This document shows positions 14,903 to 22,357 of a DNA stretch of 24,389 bases, one piece after another (position 1 is the stretch's first letter; each line of letters begins with the position of its first letter). A model generated the notes under the pieces. That model was not told the DNA's origin, ran no database searches, and worked only from the letters and a program-made list of their open reading frames with translations. The translations under genes and the position numbers were made by a program. The stretch is from an uncultured Muribaculaceae bacterium (GTDB lineage: Bacteria > Bacteroidota > Bacteroidia > Bacteroidales > Muribaculaceae): NCBI GenBank assembly GCA_910579105.1, contig CAJTRT010000037.1, forward strand, positions 1-24,389. The letters run 5' to 3'.

Positions 14903-15754
14903 ATGAAGTCACGCGAAGAACTGATCGACGATCTGCTGACCCTCGCTTTCGCCGAGGACGTGGGCGACGGCGACGCGACAACGCTTTCAACCATCCCCGC
15001 CGACGAGATGGGTGCCCAGCGGTTGATTGTCAAGGAAGAAGGCATACTTGCCGGAGTGGAAATCGCACGCATGGTGTTTGAAAAATTCGATCCCTCGCTG
15101 AGGATGACTGTGATGATTCCAGATGGCAGCCATGTCAAGCCCGGAGATATCGCGTTTGTTGTCGAGGGCCCTGTGCGCTCCCTTCTTCAGACGGAGCGCG
15201 TGATGCTCAACATAATGCAGCGCATGAGCGGCATAGCCACGGTGACCGCGCGCTACCAGGAGCGCCTGACCGGAACCAAGGCCAAGGTTATCGACACCCG
15301 TAAGACGACGCCGGGTATGCGCGTGCTCGAAAAAGAAGCCGTGAAAATCGGCGGCGGAGGCAATCACCGTATGGGGCTCTACGACATGGTGCTTATCAAG
15401 GACAACCATATCGATTTCGCCGGAGGCATTCCGCAGGCTGTCAGCGCCGCCCGCGCCTGGTGCGAGCAGAACGGGAAGGACTTGAAAATCGAGGTAGAAG
15501 TGCGCGACACCGACGAGATCAAGCAGGCGCTTGCCGAGAAAATCGACCGCATAATGCTTGACAATTTCACTCCCGAGCGAACGGCAGAGGCGGTGAAGCT
15601 CATCAACGGGCAGACCGAGGTGGAGTCGTCGGGAGGCATAACACTTGACACCATACGGCCCTATGGCGAGGCGGGGGTTGACTTTATCTCCGTTGGCGCG
15701 CTTACCCACTCTGTAAAAGGCCTCGACATGAGTTTCAAGGCAGTCAAGTCCTGA
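14903..15754 (+). CDS. nadC: nicotinate-nucleotide pyrophosphorylase (carboxylating)
   Basis: NadC (quinolinate phosphoribosyltransferase) turns quinolinate and PRPP into nicotinate mononucleotide, carbon dioxide and pyrophosphate in de novo NAD synthesis. The 283-residue protein shows EDVGDGDATT near the N-terminus, the substrate-binding TRKTTPGMR and GGGGNHRMGLYD motifs, LIKDNHI, EVEVR and the C-terminal ESSGGI and DFISVGALTHS motifs. It has its own promoter divergent from rlmH and ends at a strong terminator. nadA and nadB are not in the window. pncC, a pyridine-nucleotide salvage gene, faces it. Confidence 0.97.
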   Translation: MKSREELIDDLLTLAFAEDVGDGDATTLSTIPADEMGAQRLIVKEEGILAGVEIARMVFEKFDPSLRMTVMIPDGSHVKPGDIAFVVEGPVRSLLQTERVMLNIMQRMSGIATVTARYQERLTGTKAKVIDTRKTTPGMRVLEKEAVKIGGGGNHRMGLYDMVLIKDNHIDFAGGIPQAVSAARAWCEQNGKDLKIEVEVRDTDEIKQALAEKIDRIMLDNFTPERTAEAVKLINGQTEVESSGGITLDTIRPYGEAGVDFISVGALTHSVKGLDMSFKAVKS

Positions 15755-15778
15755 CATAGGAATCAAAACCGCGTTGGA

Positions 15779-15830
15779 ATAAACAATGACGGGACGCCGA
15801 ATCGGCGTCCCGTCATTGTTTATATTTTTT
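15779..15830 (+). terminator. strong intrinsic terminator after nadC
   Basis: A perfect 22-bp inverted repeat (15779-15800 with 15802-15823) around a single central base is followed by ATTTTTT. The core is GGGACGCCGA. The U tract fits rightward termination for nadC; the opposite strand has no U tract, although the stem may still hinder transcripts from pncC. Confidence 0.9.
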
Positions 15831-15845
15831 GGCGCTATGGATGGG

Positions 15846-16307
15846 TTACGATATTAGCTCCGCAAGGCGGGTGATCGCTTTGGCTGTGGCCGCGGCGATG
15901 ACTTCGGCCCGCGATCCCGGGAAATGGTGCAACTCGGTGGTAACGCCCGAAGGGGTTTTCCAGGCCATCCATACTGTGCCGACCGGCTTTTGAGGAGTCC
16001 CGCCTCCCGGGCCGGCTATGCCTGATGTGGCCACGGCGCAATCGGCGTGTAAAACGCGGCACGCGCCTTCGGCCATCTGCCGTACTGTCGGTTGAGACAC
16101 GGCACCGTTAATAAGAAGGATCTCGTGTGATACTCCGAGAATGTTTTCCTTTGCTTCGTTTGAATATGATACGACGCCGCCCAGAAAAACATCCGAGGCA
16201 CCGGCGACAGATGTTATCGCGGCGGATATCGCACCCCCCGTGCAGCTTTCCGCGGTGGAGAGAGTAAGTCCCAGTGAGCGCATCCGGGCAATCAGGTCTT
16301 TGGCCAT
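15846..16307 (-). CDS. pncC: nicotinamide-nucleotide amidohydrolase (CinA C-terminal domain)
   Basis: PncC deamidates nicotinamide mononucleotide to nicotinate mononucleotide, recycling a by-product of NAD-dependent DNA ligase. The protein is a stand-alone CinA C-terminal domain of 153 residues: LTLSTAESCTGG with the catalytic Ser region, GGVVSYSNEAKENILGV, GAVSQPTVRQMAEG and ATSGIAGPGGGTPQKPVGTVW. I start at the ATG at 16307. A GTG at 16325, overlapping the tsaD stop codon, would add six residues and is a fair alternative. Its product is the same compound NadC makes, so the two convergent genes meet at one step of NAD metabolism. Confidence 0.92.
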   Translation of the reverse strand: MAKDLIARMRSLGLTLSTAESCTGGAISAAITSVAGASDVFLGGVVSYSNEAKENILGVSHEILLINGAVSQPTVRQMAEGACRVLHADCAVATSGIAGPGGGTPQKPVGTVWMAWKTPSGVTTELHHFPGSRAEVIAAATAKAITRLAELIS

Positions 16308-16321
16308 ATGGGGTTTCTTTG

Positions 16322-17338
16322 TCACAGCGTCACGCGGGCATACGGAGCTTCCGAGTAAGCGCAGAATTGTTTGTCGAGATATTTGAAATATCCGGCAATC
16401 GCCACCATGGCGGCGTTGTCGGTTGTGAACGCCCTTTCGGGGATGAACGCTTCAAGGCCGTGCGCGTAACAATATCGCTCTACCGCGTCGCGAACGCCAG
16501 AGTTTGCCGACACGCCCCCTCCTATGGCGACAGTCTTAACACCGGTCTCCCTGACTGCCAGGTCGAGTTTTTCCATCAGTATCTCTATTATTGTGCGCTG
16601 GAGCGACGCGGCGAGATCCGCTTGGTTTTTGACGATGAAATCTGGATCATTCCGGAGATTGTCGCGCAGCGTGTAAAGGAACGATGTCTTGAGACCGCTG
16701 AAGCTGTAATCGAGGCCGGGGATATGCGGTTTGGCGAATCGGAACGCTTTCGGGTCTCCCTCTGCGGCGAGCCTGTCGATGTGCGGTCCGCCTGGGTACG
16801 GCAGCCCCATCACCTTTGCGCATTTGTCGAAAGCCTCCCCCGCGGCGTCGTCGATTGTCTGCCCGAGAATCTCCATATCGTTGTAGTCTCTGACGAGCAC
16901 TATCTGGGAGTTGCCTCCCGAAACGAGCAGGCATATGAACGGAAATCTGGGAACCCGGTCGTTCTCGCCGCGACGCACGAAATGGCTGAGCACATGGCCG
17001 TGCAGGTGGTTCACGTCTATGATTGGGACGCGGAGGCCGAGCGACAGTCCTTTGGCAAACGAGGTGCCGACAAGAAGAGATCCGAGCAGCCCCGGGCCGC
17101 GGGTGAACGCGATGGCCGACAAGTCGGTTTTAGTGATTCCCGCCCGGCGTATGGCGGCATCGACTACGGGGACGATGTTCTGCTGGTGCGCCCTCGAGGC
17201 GAGTTCCGGAACAACGCCTCCGTATTCCTCATGCACGCTTTGCGACGCTATCACGTTTGACAGAAGTATGCCGTCGCGGATCACGGCGGCCGAGGTGTCG
17301 TCGCACGACGATTCGATACCTATAATTGTTACGCTCAT
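16322..17338 (-). CDS. tsaD: tRNA threonylcarbamoyladenosine transferase TsaD
   Basis: TsaD transfers the threonylcarbamoyl group to A37 of tRNAs that read ANN codons, working with TsaB and TsaE. The 338-residue protein has the ASKHA-fold marks GIESSCDDTSAAV, GGVVPELASRAH, the metal-binding HLHGH (His111 and His115), LVSGGNSQIV, GEAFDKCAKVMGL, GGGVSANSGVRD and TDNAAM near the C-terminus. A long opposite-strand frame over the same DNA is a shadow. It has a good promoter, and pncC follows directly, so the pair is probably one leftward operon. Confidence 0.97.
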   Translation of the reverse strand: MSVTIIGIESSCDDTSAAVIRDGILLSNVIASQSVHEEYGGVVPELASRAHQQNIVPVVDAAIRRAGITKTDLSAIAFTRGPGLLGSLLVGTSFAKGLSLGLRVPIIDVNHLHGHVLSHFVRRGENDRVPRFPFICLLVSGGNSQIVLVRDYNDMEILGQTIDDAAGEAFDKCAKVMGLPYPGGPHIDRLAAEGDPKAFRFAKPHIPGLDYSFSGLKTSFLYTLRDNLRNDPDFIVKNQADLAASLQRTIIEILMEKLDLAVRETGVKTVAIGGGVSANSGVRDAVERYCYAHGLEAFIPERAFTTDNAAMVAIAGYFKYLDKQFCAYSEAPYARVTL

Positions 17339-17360
17339 GTCATCTCATCGTTAGGTAATA

Positions 17361-17393
17361 CAAAGTTACGAAAAACCTCTGATATGTCGCAAC
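17361..17393 (-). promoter_or_regulatory. probable promoter of tsaD-pncC
   Basis: Reading leftward, GTTG (17393-17390) and a perfect -7 box TAACTTTG (17368-17361) are separated by 21 bases. They sit 23 bases before the tsaD ATG. Confidence 0.6.
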
Positions 17394-17535
17394 CGGTACG
17401 CGGGATAAATCCGGTTTAGGAATGGTAGGCCGAAGCGCGATGTTTTTTTGATTCGTGTCAACATTATGATGAGTTAGGTTGTTTTCATATCAGCGAAAAG
17501 AAATTCATCTGGCTCAATATTGTCAATATGGATTA

Positions 17536-17543
17536 TAACTTCG
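17536..17543 (+). promoter_or_regulatory. candidate -7 element of the oxalate operon
   Basis: TAACTTCG lies 37 bases upstream of the frc ATG in an A+T-rich stretch. No clear -33 box is present at 20 bases. A CAATATTG palindrome (17515-17522) sits at about that place and might be a regulator site, which would fit an activated promoter; this is speculation. Confidence 0.3.
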
Positions 17544-17580
17544 AAAAATAGAAACTAATAACTAAACTATACAGATAACT

Positions 17581-18876
17581 ATGAACACCGCGCCATTACA
17601 AGGTATCAAGGTAATCGACTTCACAGCAGTCCAGTCAGGTCCGTCATGCACACAGATGCTCGCCTGGATGGGGGCCGACGTAATAAAGATCGAGCGTCCC
17701 GGAGTGGGCGACGCCACCCGCAAGGAGCTGCAATTCGACCCCGACTGTCCGAGCTACTACTTCCTGCAACTCAACTCCGACAAGAAATCACTCACGCTGG
17801 ACGCCGCCACCCCCGACGGCAAGGCGATTCTCACCAAGCTCATACAATCAGCCGACGTGTTCATCGAGAACCTGCATCCTGGCGCCATGGACAAGCTCGG
17901 TTTCAGCTGGGAAGAGGTTCATAAGCTGAATCCGAGGTGTGTCTACGGAACTATAAAGGGGTTCCCCGTGTCATCAAAATACCGCGACCTGAAAGCCTAT
18001 GAGCCGGTGGCCCAGGTAACCGCAGGCGCCGCTTCGACCACCGGCTGGTGGGAAGGTCCCGACAACGTTCCTACCCAGTCGGGTGCGGCTCTTGGAGACT
18101 CAAACACAGGCATGCACCTGCTGATAGGCATACTGACGGCGCTTATCCAGCGCGAGAAGACGGGCGAGGGTTGCTTCGTGTACCAGTCGATGCACAACGC
18201 GTGCCTCAATCTCTGCCGCATAAAGACCCGCGACCAGCTCACCCTCGACCGTATCGGCTATCTGACGCAGTTCCCTCAGTATCCCGACCAGAAGTTCGGC
18301 GACTTCGTGCCCCGCAGCGGCAACCAGGAGGGTAGCGGCGTGCTCGGCTGGACCTACAAGTGCAAGAACTGGGCGACCGACCCGAACGACTATGTGTATG
18401 TTATCCTCCAGCGAGGCGCGAAGGACTTCGAGAAAGCATGCCAGGCGCTCGGCTTCGAGGACTGGCTGACCAACCCCGACTTCAACACCGCCGACGCCCG
18501 CGACCGCCACAAGCAGGAAATCTACAAGCGTGTCGAGGAGTTCACCATCACCAAAGACAAATACGAGGTGACGGAGCTTCTTTCCAAAGCGGGAGTCCCC
18601 GTGGCGCCGGTCCTCTCCACCAAGGAGATAATGAACGACGAATCACTCTATGACGGCAACACCCTCGTCAAGATTAACCAGGGCGGCAAGGTCGGCGAGT
18701 TCGTCACCGTCGGATGTCCCTTCACCCTGTCGAACTACCAGCCGACATACGGCCCCTGCCCCACCCTTGGCGGCAACACCGACGAGGTGCTGAAGGCTTA
18801 CGGCTACACCGACGACCAGATCGCCGAGTTCGCGAAGAACGGCACGACAGCTCCGCTGCCAAAGAAGCAGGCGTGA
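17581..18876 (+). CDS. frc: formyl-CoA:oxalate CoA-transferase family protein
   Basis: Frc, a class III CoA-transferase, moves CoA from formyl-CoA to oxalate and so activates oxalate for decarboxylation. The 431-residue protein is close in size to the Oxalobacter enzyme (428) and shares its N-terminal VIDFTAVQSGPSCTQML, GADVIKIERPG, IENLHPGAMDKLGF, the catalytic Asp173 in LGDSNTGMHL, and the VTELLSKAGVPVAPV region. Two active-site parts differ from what I recall of the Oxalobacter enzyme: the Gly-rich loop GGGGQPG reads EGSGVLG here, and the position of Trp48 is Glu49. The adjoining oxc and permease genes support an oxalate role. A terminator-like structure separates it from oxc. Confidence 0.88.
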   Translation: MNTAPLQGIKVIDFTAVQSGPSCTQMLAWMGADVIKIERPGVGDATRKELQFDPDCPSYYFLQLNSDKKSLTLDAATPDGKAILTKLIQSADVFIENLHPGAMDKLGFSWEEVHKLNPRCVYGTIKGFPVSSKYRDLKAYEPVAQVTAGAASTTGWWEGPDNVPTQSGAALGDSNTGMHLLIGILTALIQREKTGEGCFVYQSMHNACLNLCRIKTRDQLTLDRIGYLTQFPQYPDQKFGDFVPRSGNQEGSGVLGWTYKCKNWATDPNDYVYVILQRGAKDFEKACQALGFEDWLTNPDFNTADARDRHKQEIYKRVEEFTITKDKYEVTELLSKAGVPVAPVLSTKEIMNDESLYDGNTLVKINQGGKVGEFVTVGCPFTLSNYQPTYGPCPTLGGNTDEVLKAYGYTDDQIAEFAKNGTTAPLPKKQA

Positions 18877-18934
18877 CGGTGTAAGGCCGACAGGGATGTT
18901 TCAACTAACTGACGTTTAAAATGTAAAATCCATA

Positions 18935-19023
18935 GTTTTTAGTTGTTAGGGGTTTTTAGCTGCCGGACGCGTAAGCGTCGCTTATACGGCGCTGACAACA
19001 TCCGGCAACTAAAAACTTTTTTT
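18935..19023 (+). terminator. terminator or attenuator between frc and oxc
   Basis: A 16-bp stem with one mismatch (18952-18967 with 19001-19016) is followed by seven T residues (19017-19023), a typical terminator. A second copy of its left arm (GTTTTTAGTTG, 18935-18945) can pair perfectly with the same right arm. The loop contains a further small hairpin. oxc begins 22 bases after the T tract, with no obvious promoter of its own, so the element could set how much transcript reaches oxc. Confidence 0.65.
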
Positions 19024-19045
19024 CAATAAATCAACAACTTACACT

Positions 19046-20779
19046 ATGCAAAATACATCAAACACCAAGGGCGCACCCGCACCCAAATTCCCCGACCAGG
19101 TGACCGGAATGTACATTCTGGCGCAGGCGCTGAAAAAGGTTGGAGTAGACACTATGTATGGTCTCGTTGGCATTCCCGTTACCGAGGCCGCCTACATCGC
19201 CCAGGGGCAGGGAATCCGCTTCGTGGGCTTCCGCCACGAACAGCAGGCCGGCATGGCGGCCGCCACCCATGGCTACCTGACCGGCAAGCCGGGCGTTTTG
19301 CTCACCGTGTCGTCTCTCGGCTTTATGAACGGGCTGACAGCGACTGCCAACGCTACGGTGAACTGTTACCCGATGATTCAGATTTCCGGATCATCGGAGC
19401 GCGAGCCCGTTGACCTCAACCAAGGGAACTACGAGGCACTCGACCAGTTCAGCGTCGCTAAGACAGTCGCGAAGGCGGCATACCGCGTAAACCGTGCCGA
19501 GGATATCCCTATCGCTGTCGTTCGCGCATACCGCACAGCGATCTCAGGTCGTCCGGGCGGCGTGTATCTCGACATAACTGCTCCGGCGCTCGGTCAGATA
19601 CTCGACCACGATGTGGCTGAAAAACTGCTTTTCGAACCCGTGGATCCGCAGCCGGCCATGATTCCGTCGCCCGAATCGGTAGACCGCGCCATGTCGCTTA
19701 TCGCTTCCGCAAAGAAACCGGCGTTCCTTATAGGTAAGGGCGCTGCTTTCGCCCAGGTCGAAGACCTTGTGAAGCAGCTTGTCGAGAAAACCGGGATTCC
19801 GTTCTACCCCATGTCGATGGCGAAAGGGCTACTTCCCGACAAGCATCCTCTTAGCGCCCTCGCGTGCCGTTCCACCATTATGGAGGAGGCCGATGTCGTC
19901 GTGCTGGTCGGCGCGCGCCTGAACTGGCTGCTCAGCCGCGGCCACGGCAAATGGAGCCCTGACACCAAGTTCGTCCAACTCGATATCGACCCTGTGGAAA
20001 TCGACTGCAACCGGCAGATTGCCGCGCCGGTCGTAGGTGACCTTCGCAGCTCGCTCGAAGCGATGCTTGCCAAGTTACCTGGTTACAAGATGTCGCTGGA
20101 TTCCGCCTGGGTTCCCGGCATACAGGCTCAGACAAAGGAGAAGAACGCCAAATTCGCCGAGCGCCTGGCGGTAAAGACCGTTCCGATGACGCATTGGAGC
20201 GCGCTCGGAGCGGCTAAGGGTGTGATTGAAGCCAATCCCGATGTGATTCTTGTCAACGAGGGGGCCAACACGCTCGACGACACCCGCGACTCAATCGATA
20301 TGTCGCTTCCCCGCCACCGCGTTGACTGCGCCACATGGGCGATAATGGGTATGGGCATGGGGTCCGCCGTCGGCGCCGCTGTCGCCACGGGGAAGAGCGT
20401 TGTGGCAATCGAGGGCGATTCGGCTTTCGGATTCTCGGGAATGGATTTCTCGACAATCTGCCGGTTCAAACTGCCCGTGACTGTCTGCATTTTCAACAAC
20501 GGCGGCATATACAACGGCATAGGCGAACCGCTCGACAAGACTACCGATCCCGCGCCCACGACCCTCGACATCCACGCCCGCTACGACAAACTCGCGGAGG
20601 CGTTCGGCGGCAAGGGCTACTATGTGACAACCCCCGACGAATTCGCCGCGGCTCTCAAAGAGGCTATCGAGTCGAAGGCTCCGGCACTCATCGACGTGCA
20701 GCTCGCCGCCGACGCCGGCAAGGAGAGCGGCCATATCGGCTTCCTCAATCCGGCAAGCCTTATACCCGTGACAGTCTGA
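19046..20779 (+). CDS. oxc: oxalyl-CoA decarboxylase
   Basis: Oxc decarboxylates oxalyl-CoA to formyl-CoA with thiamine diphosphate; formyl-CoA then returns to Frc. The 577-residue protein is near the 568 of the Oxalobacter enzyme. The N-terminal Pyr domain has the cofactor-activating Glu65 in GFRHEQQAGMAA and the SSLGFMNGL segment. A central nucleotide-binding domain (about 200-345) includes LVGARLNWLLSRGH. The C-terminal PP domain holds the TPP/Mg motif GDSAFGFSG (457-465) ending in NNGGIYNG (484-491), then HARYDKLAEAFGG and KESGHIGFLNP near the end. It pairs with frc upstream, and an AEC permease gene follows 72 bases later. Confidence 0.94.
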   Translation: MQNTSNTKGAPAPKFPDQVTGMYILAQALKKVGVDTMYGLVGIPVTEAAYIAQGQGIRFVGFRHEQQAGMAAATHGYLTGKPGVLLTVSSLGFMNGLTATANATVNCYPMIQISGSSEREPVDLNQGNYEALDQFSVAKTVAKAAYRVNRAEDIPIAVVRAYRTAISGRPGGVYLDITAPALGQILDHDVAEKLLFEPVDPQPAMIPSPESVDRAMSLIASAKKPAFLIGKGAAFAQVEDLVKQLVEKTGIPFYPMSMAKGLLPDKHPLSALACRSTIMEEADVVVLVGARLNWLLSRGHGKWSPDTKFVQLDIDPVEIDCNRQIAAPVVGDLRSSLEAMLAKLPGYKMSLDSAWVPGIQAQTKEKNAKFAERLAVKTVPMTHWSALGAAKGVIEANPDVILVNEGANTLDDTRDSIDMSLPRHRVDCATWAIMGMGMGSAVGAAVATGKSVVAIEGDSAFGFSGMDFSTICRFKLPVTVCIFNNGGIYNGIGEPLDKTTDPAPTTLDIHARYDKLAEAFGGKGYYVTTPDEFAAALKEAIESKAPALIDVQLAADAGKESGHIGFLNPASLIPVTV

Positions 20780-20805
20780 CCGATAATTCAACTATTTATT
20801 AACCA

Positions 20806-20834
20806 GTCAGGCGGAACCCCGGGTTCCGCCTGAC
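20806..20834. other. 14-bp hairpin between oxc and the permease gene
   Basis: A perfect inverted repeat (20806-20819 with 20821-20834, core GGCGGAACCC) surrounds one central base. No T tract follows in either direction, so it is a poor terminator. It could protect or process the mRNA, or lower expression of the permease. Confidence 0.6.
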
Positions 20835-20851
20835 AATAAATCCCCGATGTT

Positions 20852-21838
20852 ATGAATAACATATCTCACATCCTCATCTACGCGATTGTGCCTATAATCG
20901 TGGTGATGCTTGCCGGCTACATTTCCGGCAAAAAGGGGATATTCACCGGCGCGAATGCCAAGTCGTTCAACAAGGTTGTGCTTGACTACGCCCTTCCCGC
21001 CGCGTTGTTTGTCTCAATCGTCGACGCCGACCGGGAGATGCTTGTCAGAGACATCAAACTGTCGTTGATTTCGTTGGTGGGTATCATGGTGTGCTTCATG
21101 ATCGTGTATTTCATCTACACCTATTGCTTCAAGAAAAACACTGCCGCTGACGGAGCTATCATGGCGTTGGTGTGTGGTTCGCCGACTATCGGATTCCTGG
21201 GCTTCGCCGTCCTGGAGCCTATCTTCGGCACTACTCCGTATGTCGCACTCGTCGTGGCAATCGTGGGTATCGTGGTGAACGCTGTCGGTATCCCGGTGGG
21301 TCTGTCGCTGCTAAATTCAGCCAACGAGAAGCTGAAACCACTGCCTGCCGGAACCAAGAAGCCGAGCGCGTGGAAACCTGTGATTCACGCCTTGGAGCAA
21401 CCTGTCGCATGGGCTCCTATCCTCGCCGTGATCTGGGTGATATGCGGAATACCCTGGCCGAAATGGGCGAGTCCCTCGTTTGACCTTATCAAGGGGGCGA
21501 ACGCTTCGATGGCAGTGTTCGCAGCGGGTATCACCCTGTCGGCTGTGAAAGTCAAAATCGACTGGCAGGGTGTGCTTGGGTGTATCCTCAAACTTGTCAT
21601 GATGCCGGCACTGCTCCTTATCGCCGGCCTGATTTTCAAGATGGATCCGATGAATCTTAAAATGCTCGTCGTGGCCGGCGCGCTGCCTCCCGCGTTCTCG
21701 GGCATCATAATAGCCAGCCAGTATGACACCTATGTCGCTGAGTCAACCTCGTCGCTGGCTCTGAACGTAGTACTGTTCGTGGCTTTCTGCCCGCTGTGGT
21801 TATGGATCACGGATGTATGCTGCGCACATTTCCTTTAA
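20852..21838 (+). CDS. AEC family permease, probable oxalate transporter
   Basis: The 328-residue protein is a hydrophobic auxin-efflux-carrier (AEC) family transporter with about ten membrane helices in two groups, split by a hydrophilic loop (about 154-180, NSANEKLKPLPAGTKK). Helix 1 carries AIVPIIVVMLAGYISGKKG, and the YALPAALFVSI and ITLSAVKVK segments fit the family. Members move dicarboxylates such as malate and malonate. Its place after frc and oxc, as yfdV lies after yfdW-yfdU in E. coli, makes oxalate (or oxalate/formate exchange) the likely job. It is unrelated to the MFS antiporter OxlT of Oxalobacter. Substrate and direction are inferred. Confidence 0.85.
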   Translation: MNNISHILIYAIVPIIVVMLAGYISGKKGIFTGANAKSFNKVVLDYALPAALFVSIVDADREMLVRDIKLSLISLVGIMVCFMIVYFIYTYCFKKNTAADGAIMALVCGSPTIGFLGFAVLEPIFGTTPYVALVVAIVGIVVNAVGIPVGLSLLNSANEKLKPLPAGTKKPSAWKPVIHALEQPVAWAPILAVIWVICGIPWPKWASPSFDLIKGANASMAVFAAGITLSAVKVKIDWQGVLGCILKLVMMPALLLIAGLIFKMDPMNLKMLVVAGALPPAFSGIIIASQYDTYVAESTSSLALNVVLFVAFCPLWLWITDVCCAHFL

Positions 21839-21914
21839 GCCTTAACACGCGTTAGTTCTTTTTCGGGTTTTATCGCAAACCAGCCGGCTTCCGGCAGCGT
21901 TTAACCATCGAGAA

Positions 21915-21967
21915 CCTGAAACACGGGATTGCCTGGAACATTCTGACAAGTGGTGTTTCAGGCAATC
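21915..21967 (+). other. two competing hairpins upstream of the repeat-protein gene
   Basis: CCTGAAACAC (21915-21924) can pair with GTGTTTCAGG (21953-21962). GATTGCCTG (21927-21935) can pair with CAGGCAATC (21959-21967). The right arms share CAGG, so only one hairpin can form fully at a time. The element ends 28 bases before the next ATG. Confidence 0.5.
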
Positions 21968-21995
21968 TCTGAAAAAAGCGAACAACTAAACTCTA

Positions 21996-22334
21996 ATGAT
22001 TATGACCTGCAACAAGAACACCAACATCGCCCAGGCTGCGGCCGCGGTTTCAAAAAACGCCGCCAAAGTTAGCGCCACAGCCGCCCGAGTTGCCGCCGAA
22101 GAGGAGGCAAAGGGGTTGAAAGAACAGGCTGCCGATAAAATCGGCGACATCAAGGAAGCCGCCGCAGAAAAAATCTCTGATTTGAAAGAGGCCGCTGCCG
22201 ACAAGATCAACGATTTGAAAGAAGCGGCGTCCTCCAAGGGCGGAGTGCTCGGCAATGTCAAGGAATTCGCGGCCAACGCCCTCGACAAAGGTGCCGACGT
22301 GGCCAAGAATCTCGCCGACAAACTCCATTCCTGA
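21996..22334 (+). CDS. small helical protein with three 11-residue repeats
   Basis: The 112-residue protein is rich in Ala, Lys, Glu and Asp and has no signal peptide. Residues 46-78 are three tandem 11-mers of pattern A-(D/E)-K-I-x-D-(I/L)-K-E-A-A, preceded by a degenerate copy; the flanks keep the same amphipathic helical character (AALDKGADVAKNLADKL near the end). Eleven-residue amphipathic repeats are known from LEA group 3 proteins, apolipoproteins and alpha-synuclein, which lie on membranes or protect proteins. YtxH-like stress proteins are another comparison. It is not a recognised family to me. It follows the oxalate operon but probably has separate control. A second ATG two codons in is an alternative start. 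Confidence 0.7.
   Translation: MIMTCNKNTNIAQAAAAVSKNAAKVSATAARVAAEEEAKGLKEQAADKIGDIKEAAAEKISDLKEAAADKINDLKEAASSKGGVLGNVKEFAANALDKGADVAKNLADKLHS
22131..22229 (+). repeat. three tandem 33-base coding repeats
   Basis: The three 11-codon units are GCCGATAAAATCGGC..., GCAGAAAAAATCTCT... and GCCGACAAGATCAAC.... They differ at several third positions, so the amino-acid pattern is better kept than the DNA. That suggests an old duplication under selection rather than a recent slip. Confidence 0.8.
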
Positions 22335-22357
22335 CAGGTAAACAGCCTCTAAGTCTG

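Noticed and set aside
16274..17260. Long plus-strand open frame (328 codons) opposite tsaD and pncC
   Set aside because: tsaD and pncC on the other strand have all family motifs over the same DNA; the plus-strand translation has no recognisable domain and is a codon-bias shadow.
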